NCBI GenBank assembly: GCA_002212985.1
Contig: NBMY01000065.1
Coordinates: 1-54,287 of the forward strand
From: Sphingobacteriales bacterium TSM_CSS
GTDB lineage: Bacteria > Bacteroidota > Bacteroidia > Chitinophagales > UBA2359
Reading direction: 5' to 3'
DNA length: 54,287 nt
Shown here: positions 8,593 to 15,027 of the stretch, in pieces
How the letters are laid out: every line of letters begins with the position of its first letter
Numbering within the stretch: position 1 is the first letter of the stretch
Made by a program: the position numbers and the translations under genes
Notes under the pieces: generated by a model
What the model was told of the DNA's origin: nothing
The model's input: only the letters and a program-made list of their open reading frames with translations
Database searches by the model: none

Positions 8593-9243
8593 TTAATCGG
8601 GCAATTCCAGCAGTTCTATCATATCTGCCACATCATCAAAAGACCGTATGCCGGTTTTTATTTCCTGTCCGCTGTTAAGGGCAATGCCTGCGGGTTGTAT
8701 GGCTGCCAGTACCTGCAATATATTTTGCGGGGTAAAGGGCAGTTGCAGCAATATGTTGTAATCGGCGCAGAGGCTTTTGAGGTAAGCGGGGGTAAACAGG
8801 CTGTGTTGCTGCAAGTCATTCCAACCCAAGCCGGCAGCGGTAAAGTTGAGCAGAAACCATGCGGTATGTGCAGCATTTTTTTCGAGCAGGGCGGTTAATT
8901 GTTGGGGTAAGGTAGCCGGCATAATATTTACCCGCCGTATAACTGCCGAAATTTGCGGCGCAAGCAGTTCCACAGGCAGGTCAACATCGGTTTGTATGGT
9001 GTCTAAGTTCAACGCTTCTGCCGTTTGGTTAATCATTTCAACCGGTGCATCATCAAACTCGCCCACCATACGCGGGCCGCTAAGCCAGCCCATCAGTTGA
9101 CGGGCAGTGGCAAGAGGCAGGCAATTGGGGTCTGCGGGGTTAAAGTTAAACCCAGCCCACTCGGCAAAAGTGGCAAAATAGCGGGCATCGCTCAGGTTGT
9201 TAATGCTGTTTACCTTTACCCGTACTTTTAATTGCATATTCAA
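8593..9243 (-). CDS. TrpF-like (phosphoribosylanthranilate isomerase fold) protein lacking catalytic residues
   Basis: 216 aa. The N-terminal strand KVRVKVNSINNLSDARYF has the shape of the TrpF start (K-I-C-G-L-T..x-D-A), and the C terminus GIALNSGQEIKTGIRSFDDV matches the TrpF phosphate-loop region (SSG-E..G.K). However, Asn12 replaces the catalytic Cys and Asn133 (FLLNF) replaces the catalytic Asp. The isomerase reaction is therefore unlikely. No other trp gene is nearby. It is either a pseudo-enzyme or has a new role. The next gene upstream, a CoA-binding protein, is on the same strand 24 nt away. Confidence 0.6.
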   Translation of the reverse strand: MNMQLKVRVKVNSINNLSDARYFATFAEWAGFNFNPADPNCLPLATARQLMGWLSGPRMVGEFDDAPVEMINQTAEALNLDTIQTDVDLPVELLAPQISAVIRRVNIMPATLPQQLTALLEKNAAHTAWFLLNFTAAGLGWNDLQQHSLFTPAYLKSLCADYNILLQLPFTPQNILQVLAAIQPAGIALNSGQEIKTGIRSFDDVADMIELLELPD

Positions 9244-9266
9244 CGGTATTTTGCCGGCAAAGGTAA

Positions 9267-9626
9267 TTAATATAGCTGTACCGAAAGCATTACCAACGTA
9301 CAGGCAATTTCAGTTTCTATGCCGCGTTCGCGGGCAAGCCGCATGAGTTGCGGATTTTCGGCGCCGGGGTTAAAAATAATACGCTTCGGTTTTAGCGATA
9401 AAATATATTGGTAATACTGCTCTTGGTGTTGGGGGTTCAGATACAGTGTAACGGTATCAATGCCTTCGGCCGGCGGTTGGCCGGTTAATATGGGTATGCC
9501 GGCTATGGTTCCGCTGTGTATGCCCACCGGCACTACCTCGTGGCCATGCGCCAGCAGGCGGTGTACAGCTATATTGGAGTAGCGATAACTATGCGGGGAA
9601 GCGCCTAATACCATGGTTTTTTTCAT
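9267..9626 (-). CDS. CoA-binding domain protein (YccU-like, CoA_binding_2)
   Basis: A 119-aa Rossmann-type protein. The start has the nucleotide-binding pattern VLGASPHSYRYSNIAV, and the body has the family's NPGAENPQ and a C-terminal EIACTLVML element. Small stand-alone members of this family bind CoA; a cellular role is not known. It precedes the TrpF-like gene with a 24-nt gap, so the two are probably co-transcribed. Confidence 0.85.
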   Translation of the reverse strand: MKKTMVLGASPHSYRYSNIAVHRLLAHGHEVVPVGIHSGTIAGIPILTGQPPAEGIDTVTLYLNPQHQEQYYQYILSLKPKRIIFNPGAENPQLMRLARERGIETEIACTLVMLSVQLY

Positions 9627-9861
9627 AAGGCATCATAGTTGTTTGTTATCTGGTAAACATATAAAAACCAGTTTAGGTTCTGTGGTGCGTTATTCGGGCA
9701 AATTGACTGTTGTGCGGGGCATGGATAAACTTAATATTCTGCAAAATTATAAACAAAAATCAACTCCAAACCGGAACAACGCATTACTTTTCTGTTTAAC
9801 TTTGTTACAGAGTTTAGTCAATATTTTTAAAGGTTAATTTATTTTTTTAAAATTTTAGCCC

Positions 9862-10497
9862 ATGAAAACCAGGCTTTTTTTGGCAGCGCTTTTGCTTTTT
9901 TTGCTGATGCAGCCGCTTTGGGCACAAGGTAATGAGCGGTACGGTCACTATTGCGTAGCAGCAGGCGGCAACCAGCTCATCGGCTTGTCTGAAATAGACG
10001 TTTCGCTTGCTCCCGCTTTGCATGTTGAAGGATCCTTTACTAAAAATATTTCGGCATATGGCACTGCCGCTTATATTGGCGATTTATCGTTTGTAAATGG
10101 CGGAAGTGGCAGCCAACTGAGCGGCGTGGTAGCCGGTTTTGGGTTTAGGTACTATTTTATAGATTGGCTTCTGAAAAAACCGTTGGAAGGGTACTATATT
10201 GGGGTGCAGCCGCTTGTACAAAGTTACCAGAGAACGAATACCTACAACTACTATCCGCAGGGATCTTATGAAGACAATACCCGTGTACTAGCAGGCGGTG
10301 TAGCCGCCATGGCAGGCGGGAGGTGGATAAGCAAACGCAGCATTTCTTTAGATATATGGATTGGAGCAGGCGTGTTGGGCGGTCGGGTAACCAATAAATA
10401 TGGTGCATACCCGCCGGCAACTACTGTTACCGAAATAAAGGAAAACCGCACAATGGGGCTTTTTAACAGCGGCATTGCTGTGGGGTACATCTTTTAA
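9862..10497 (+). CDS. Outer-membrane beta-barrel-like protein, unknown function
   Basis: 211 aa with a clear signal peptide (KTRLFLAALLLFLLMQPLWA, then QG). The mature part alternates short aromatic/Gly strands typical of a small beta-barrel (repeated Y-x-G-x, AGFGFRYYF, GVAAMAGGRW), with a final strand ending in aromatic GYIF. I do not recognise a named family. It lies 50 nt upstream of the membrane protein / radical SAM pair on the same strand and may belong to the same unit. Confidence 0.7.
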   Translation: MKTRLFLAALLLFLLMQPLWAQGNERYGHYCVAAGGNQLIGLSEIDVSLAPALHVEGSFTKNISAYGTAAYIGDLSFVNGGSGSQLSGVVAGFGFRYYFIDWLLKKPLEGYYIGVQPLVQSYQRTNTYNYYPQGSYEDNTRVLAGGVAAMAGGRWISKRSISLDIWIGAGVLGGRVTNKYGAYPPATTVTEIKENRTMGLFNSGIAVGYIF

Positions 10498-10546
10498 TTG
10501 TTAACTAACCTTGTCTTTCAATAATTAACCTCCTCAATTTTCTGCC

Positions 10547-12241
10547 ATGCCAACCATTAACCAATTGCACCGTTCCAAACGCAGTTTAGCGCTGCTGTTT
10601 TTGTTTTTGCTCCTTTGTTTAAATGTGGGCTGCTTTATTTACTACAAGCGCACGGCAGTCCAAACCAATGTACTTACAGAACTGCCCAAAAACAAAACAT
10701 TCCGTTTTTACCTTACAGATGAAGCCGGAATAAATACCGGAAAAATGTGGCAGTTATACAATGCCCAAATAACCCAAACCGCCATAAGCGGGCAACTGCA
10801 AAAGCTTAACACCGATGCGGCAAAAAACATAGCAACCGTAACCGGTGAAATGGATGCCCGGAAAAGCCGATACGATATTTTGATGTACTATAAAACTATT
10901 CCCAACTTACCCGATACCGGAGCTTATACCCTCAACTATGCCGATGTTCATAAAGTAGAGGTATATGAAATTAACTGGGGTAAAAGTATCTTAATTTCGT
11001 CTTTAATTACATTGGGTTCTGCGGTATTGCTTCTTGGTGTAATTTGGGTTATTATCTTGCTAACCAAGGAATCCTGCCCGTTTATTTACACCAATTCGCC
11101 CGACGGGGTAGCTTTTGAAGGCGAAATTTACAGCGGCGCCGTTTTTCCCAACTTGGAACGGCACGATTACCTGCCGCTAAAACATTTGCAGCCGGTAAAC
11201 AACCAATACCAACTGCACATTACCAATGAGGTTAAAGAAGAACAACATACCAACCTGCTGGAGTTATACGCCATTGACCACCAACCCCAATACAGCGTAC
11301 TGATAGACAAAAACGGAAACCCGCAAACCCTGCGCAATTTGCAAAGCCCTGTTGCCGCCGTAAGTTTGCAGGGAAACAACATACTTAACCAGATTTCCTG
11401 TTCCGATAACGACTATTACCTGCCCCACCCAACCCCCGATGCCAACCCTCAAGACGGCATGGTGCTAACTTTTGTAAAACCCCCGAAAATCAATAACGCC
11501 AAACTGTTTCTGAATGCCCGAAACAGTTTTTGGTTAGACAACCTCTACGGGCAGTTCCTCGATGAATTTGGCGCCCTGTACCCGCGCTTTGAAACTATGA
11601 GCAACACCAAAACCCAAGAAGAATTACAAGCCTGGATGTTGAAACAAAAACTGCCCCTTTCGGTATATGTGCAAACAACAGATGGCAACTGGCAACCTGC
11701 CGGCTATTTCAACCTCATCGGGCCAATGGCGTTTAAAAACGATGTGCTGCCTGTTGACCTGTCATCGGTACAAACCGATACGTTTAAGGTAAAACTCAGT
11801 TGCGGTTTTATGTTTTGGGACATTGACGAGGTAGCCATTGATTATTCGGCAAACCAACCGGTAACGCTTACCGCGCTGCCTGTGCAAACCGCCACAGACC
11901 AATACGATTGCAACGTAAGCGCTTACCTGCAACAAGACGACACCCTTTACTACCACCAACCCTATATTGGCGACGAAGCCTCTGTAACCTTTACCTGCCC
12001 GCCCTTGCAGCAGGGGTTGCAACGAACCCTTATTTTGCACAGCAAAGGATATTACCACATACTGCGCCAACCCGGCAACCACCTGCCCAATCTGGCGTAT
12101 CTGCAAAGTTTCAGACAACCCGATGCACTGCCGCGGTTTTCGGTAGAAAGGTTCAACGGCTATATACAACAACCGGCCGCCATTACCCTTTCTTTGCCCG
12201 AAACCCCCGAAGATTGTCCGAACCAAAACATACAGCCATGA
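10547..12241 (+). CDS. Two-segment membrane protein of unknown function, coupled to a radical SAM gene
   Basis: 564 aa. The first hydrophobic segment (14-32) ends in NVGC, a weak lipobox. A roughly 115-residue extracytoplasmic domain follows, then a second segment (about 147-172), then SCPFIY (176-181) and a conserved-looking stretch with FEGEIYSGA (190-198) and LERHDY. The remainder (to 564) is soluble and aromatic-rich, probably beta. From memory, the SCPF(I/V)Y...(F)EGE.YSGA pattern recurs in uncharacterised proteins of several phyla; I cannot check that here. The stop codon overlaps the radical SAM start (ATGA at 12238-12241), so the two products are probably made together. Confidence 0.75.
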   Translation: MPTINQLHRSKRSLALLFLFLLLCLNVGCFIYYKRTAVQTNVLTELPKNKTFRFYLTDEAGINTGKMWQLYNAQITQTAISGQLQKLNTDAAKNIATVTGEMDARKSRYDILMYYKTIPNLPDTGAYTLNYADVHKVEVYEINWGKSILISSLITLGSAVLLLGVIWVIILLTKESCPFIYTNSPDGVAFEGEIYSGAVFPNLERHDYLPLKHLQPVNNQYQLHITNEVKEEQHTNLLELYAIDHQPQYSVLIDKNGNPQTLRNLQSPVAAVSLQGNNILNQISCSDNDYYLPHPTPDANPQDGMVLTFVKPPKINNAKLFLNARNSFWLDNLYGQFLDEFGALYPRFETMSNTKTQEELQAWMLKQKLPLSVYVQTTDGNWQPAGYFNLIGPMAFKNDVLPVDLSSVQTDTFKVKLSCGFMFWDIDEVAIDYSANQPVTLTALPVQTATDQYDCNVSAYLQQDDTLYYHQPYIGDEASVTFTCPPLQQGLQRTLILHSKGYYHILRQPGNHLPNLAYLQSFRQPDALPRFSVERFNGYIQQPAAITLSLPETPEDCPNQNIQP

Positions 12242-13389
12242 TAGTTACCGGAGTGCACAAGCGCCTGCTCGATGTGCAGATGCGCCTGAAAATTGCCTTG
12301 TTGGCCTTGTGGTGGTACAAAAACCCCGTTTCGGTGGTAAAAGTAATCCGAAGTTTTTTTGACCTTCGCAGGCAGCATCAGCATTACCGGTACATACCCA
12401 AGCTGATGTTGGTAGATGGCCGCCGCTACTCGCGCCTCATTATTCCCGGAGCACCCTCGGCAGCCTGCCGCCGCTTTTTGAAAAACGAAATGCACCGCCT
12501 GCTGCCAATTGCCGGCTACCAAAGCGGGCTGCAGGTGCTCATATTGGCCATTACCAAAAAATGCCCCCTGCAATGCCAGCACTGCTTTGAGTGGAAAGCC
12601 CTTAACCACAAAGAAACACTTACCTTAGACAACCTGAAGGAAATTGTAAAACGGTTTCAGAATATGGGCGTGGCGCAGATAGAACTTAGCGGCGGCGAAC
12701 CCCTTAACCGCTTTGACGATATGCTGCAACTGCTGCAAACTGCCCGAAAAAATACCGATTTCTGGCTCCTTACATCGGGCTACGGCCTTACCGCCGGTAA
12801 AGCCAACCGCCTTAAACAAGCCGGCCTTACCGGCGTTTCGGTTAGCTTAGACCATTGGAACCCGCAGTGGCACGACCAATTCAGAGGCACCGAAGGCTCT
12901 TTTAACCACGCTAAAGAGGCCGTGCAACATGCCCTGAAGGCCAATTTGGTAGTTGCCTTATCGGTATGTGTTACCAAAGAATTTTGCACCCGCCAAAACC
13001 TGTATCAATATGCCGAATTGGCCAAAGATTGGGGCGTGCATTTTATTCGCCTGCTGGAACCCCGCGCCGCCGGCCGCTACGAGGGTAAACCCGTGCACCT
13101 TAGCCCGCAGCAAATTCAACTATTAGAAGACTTTGCACAAGATATTGACACCTCGCCGCAATACCTTAACTACCCGCTGATTGACTACTACGGCGCCAAC
13201 CAACGCCGGGCCGGCTGTTCGGGAGCAGGAAACCGCTACCTGTATATTGACACCGACGGCAACATGCACGCATGCCCCTTTTGCCAAAACAGTAGCGGCA
13301 ATGCGCTTGGCAATAACTTTACCGCCGGTATTGCCAACCTTAAACAGCAAGGCTGCCATGTATATGAAACGGTAAATATTGACCGGTGA
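12238..13389 (+). CDS. Radical SAM protein with SPASM-like C-terminal cysteines
   Basis: 383 aa. C109-x3-C113-x2-C116 (KKCPLQCQHC) binds the radical SAM [4Fe-4S] cluster, and LSGGEPL is the SAM-binding GGE motif. Four C-terminal cysteines (327, 346, 349, 373) within GCSG, ACPFC and QGC could hold an auxiliary cluster, as in SPASM enzymes that modify peptides or proteins. The N-terminal 100 residues before the core are unusual and basic. I chose ATG 12238, which overlaps the preceding stop; the open frame extends further left but only over the upstream gene. The substrate is unknown; the coupled 564-aa protein is the natural suspect. Confidence 0.85.
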   Translation: MIVTGVHKRLLDVQMRLKIALLALWWYKNPVSVVKVIRSFFDLRRQHQHYRYIPKLMLVDGRRYSRLIIPGAPSAACRRFLKNEMHRLLPIAGYQSGLQVLILAITKKCPLQCQHCFEWKALNHKETLTLDNLKEIVKRFQNMGVAQIELSGGEPLNRFDDMLQLLQTARKNTDFWLLTSGYGLTAGKANRLKQAGLTGVSVSLDHWNPQWHDQFRGTEGSFNHAKEAVQHALKANLVVALSVCVTKEFCTRQNLYQYAELAKDWGVHFIRLLEPRAAGRYEGKPVHLSPQQIQLLEDFAQDIDTSPQYLNYPLIDYYGANQRRAGCSGAGNRYLYIDTDGNMHACPFCQNSSGNALGNNFTAGIANLKQQGCHVYETVNIDR

Positions 13390-13458
13390 AAAAAGCGGTT
13401 TAACAATTAAAAAGCAATACAACAAATACGAACGATAATCTATACTACAAACAGCACT

Positions 13459-14010
13459 ATGAAAATTGCAGGAGTAAAAACAGAAACAGACAAACAGATT
13501 TTAATTGAAAATCATAAAACTTATGCCGAAATAGCCGAAACCCAAAAATGGCTCGATGCCAAAATGCCCGGTTGGGACGAATTTGTTTTGTACCGAAGTA
13601 TCAAAAAAGATAGCAAACAAACTACCATTGTAAGGCAGGCAGACCAACTAAAAGTGTTGCCTAAATACGTATTTATTGGAAACCTGCTTGCTTGGCTCGA
13701 TAAAAACTACCCCGGTTGGGATAGGTTTGTAATAGGAAACAACCGGTATAGTCTGGTAGAATATGAAGCCTGCGAGGTGGGTATGCTGGTAAGACAGGGC
13801 GTAGGAAATACCGAAGAAAACCTTACAAGACAAATAAGTATGGTTATTGAAAAAACCGAAGAGGGTATTGCGGTTAACCAAGAGGGGTGCAAATCGGTAT
13901 TTGACTTTAAAAACAGAGAAGGCCGCTTTTATATGGAAATACTGTGCAATTCAATTAATGCCGAATCTTTTACCACAATTTTTGGAGAAGCGTCCTCGTG
14001 GTCAAGATAA
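13459..14010 (+). CDS. Hypothetical protein with an internal W-L-D...P-G-W-D repeat
   Basis: 183 aa, no signal peptide and no family I recognise. Two copies of a 13-residue unit occur at 31-43 (WLDAKMPGWDEFV) and 79-91 (WLDKNYPGWDRFV), identical at nine positions by eye, 48 residues apart, suggesting a duplicated small domain. The gene is AT-rich (about 35 percent GC in sampled stretches) compared with the radical SAM gene before it. It is followed immediately by a decayed mutS2 fragment and a toxin-antitoxin pair, so it is probably part of an acquired island. Confidence 0.65.
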   Translation: MKIAGVKTETDKQILIENHKTYAEIAETQKWLDAKMPGWDEFVLYRSIKKDSKQTTIVRQADQLKVLPKYVFIGNLLAWLDKNYPGWDRFVIGNNRYSLVEYEACEVGMLVRQGVGNTEENLTRQISMVIEKTEEGIAVNQEGCKSVFDFKNREGRFYMEILCNSINAESFTTIFGEASSWSR

Positions 14011-14024
14011 CTTTCGGGCAATAA

Positions 14025-14171
14025 CGGGTAATTTTTTAACCTGAAAGAAGAAATTATGTTGCCCGACGTTGAAAACTCGGTACTAAATGAGCAGCAGTTT
14101 TTCCGCATTTAGCAAGTGCTTATAACCGCAGAAGAAATTGTGCGCTTTTTTGCCTGACAACAAAACAAGCA
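14025..14171 (+). pseudogene. Decayed internal fragment of mutS2
   Basis: Positions 14041-14170 align without gaps to 15322-15451 inside the intact mutS2 (110 of 130 bases identical by hand count). Translated in the mutS2 frame it reads LKEEIML..VENS..LNEQQFF and then EEIVRFFA, interrupted by two stops (a TAG after FFRI, a TGA after RFFA). Weaker matching continues left to about 14025 across a 1-nt deletion. It lacks every functional domain. It sits about 1.3 kb upstream of the real copy, with the toxin-antitoxin pair between them. Confidence 0.88.
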
Positions 14172-14390
14172 AATGCATAACCGCTAATAAGGAAGGTTTA
14201 AAAACAGATTTTCAACTCGAATCGAACAAAAAAAATCGGTTGGCAATTCTTACAACAGAGTTTGATGTTTTGTCTTACGACAAAATTTACAAAGCACCGG
14301 CAAATGGTTTCGGGGTTTTGCAATCTTTTAATTATCTTTGTTGTTTCAGTCAATATTGCTATTGACTAATCGGGCTTTAAAACAACAGCT

Positions 14391-14624
14391 ATGCATCCTA
14401 TTTTATCAAGGATAACCATTAACCCCAATGTATGTAAAGGTAAACCTTGCATTAGAAACATGCGCTTTTCCGTAGTGCAGTTGTTAGAAATTTTGGCAAG
14501 CGGAATGACCTTTGCCGAAATTTTGACCGATTATCCGTATTTGGAAGAAGAAGACATAGAAGCTTGTTTGTTATATGCTTCCAAAATTGCCGATACCAAA
14601 AATGTTATTGCCATACTCGCCTAA
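14391..14624 (+). CDS. DUF433 antitoxin-like protein
   Basis: 77 aa. The pattern RITINPNVCKGKPCIRNMRF followed by a predicted winged-helix segment (VVQLLEILASGMTFAEI) is the DUF433 signature. These proteins act as antitoxins, and probably DNA-binding autorepressors, for DUF5615/PIN-like toxins. The toxin gene starts 2 nt after this stop. A TATCTTTG -7-like element lies at 14333-14340, about 50 nt upstream, without a well-placed -33 box. Confidence 0.85.
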   Translation: MHPILSRITINPNVCKGKPCIRNMRFSVVQLLEILASGMTFAEILTDYPYLEEEDIEACLLYASKIADTKNVIAILA

Positions 14625-14626
14625 AG

Positions 14627-14983
14627 ATGGTAAAATTCATTGTTGATACGCAACTGCCGCCACTTTTGGCAAAGTTTTTTTCCGAAAAACAATTCAACGC
14701 CATTCACACAACCGATTTTCCGAACGGACATTTATTACAGGATAATCAAATTGTAGATATAGCCATTGCCGAAAATCGAATAATTGTTACCAAAGACAGT
14801 GATTTTTTAGATAACTATTGGCTTAAAGGCGCACCCCCGCAAATCTTGCTATTTAAACTTGGCAATATCACCAACCGAGATTTGTTGCAGACCATATATC
14901 TGTATTTTCCCCAAATTATATATCAGTTTGAAACAGGAGCAAATGTGGTGATGCTTACTAAAACCCAACTGGTAACCTATTAA
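14627..14983 (+). CDS. DUF5615 PIN-like toxin
   Basis: 118 aa. The N-terminal VDTQLPP and the middle VTKDSDF are the acidic motifs of DUF5615, a PIN-like nuclease fold paired with DUF433 antitoxins. Expected to cleave RNA when released. I start it at ATG 14627, directly after the antitoxin stop; the open frame reaches further left but only over the antitoxin gene. The target RNA cannot be told. Confidence 0.83.
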   Translation: MVKFIVDTQLPPLLAKFFSEKQFNAIHTTDFPNGHLLQDNQIVDIAIAENRIIVTKDSDFLDNYWLKGAPPQILLFKLGNITNRDLLQTIYLYFPQIIYQFETGANVVMLTKTQLVTY

Positions 14984-15027
14984 AAGAACGCCACCAAATA
15001 CCCGCTTTAAGTAATCAGCCCCCGTGC

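Noticed and set aside
11908-12237. Upstream in-frame extension of the radical SAM gene
   Set aside because: It lies wholly inside the 564-aa membrane protein gene in another frame; the ATGA overlap at 12238 gives a natural start and the family-like sequence begins only after it.
13847-14044. 65-codon frame overlapping the orphan protein and the mutS2 fragment
   Set aside because: A shadow frame; the bases are better explained by the 183-aa gene and the mutS2 remnant.
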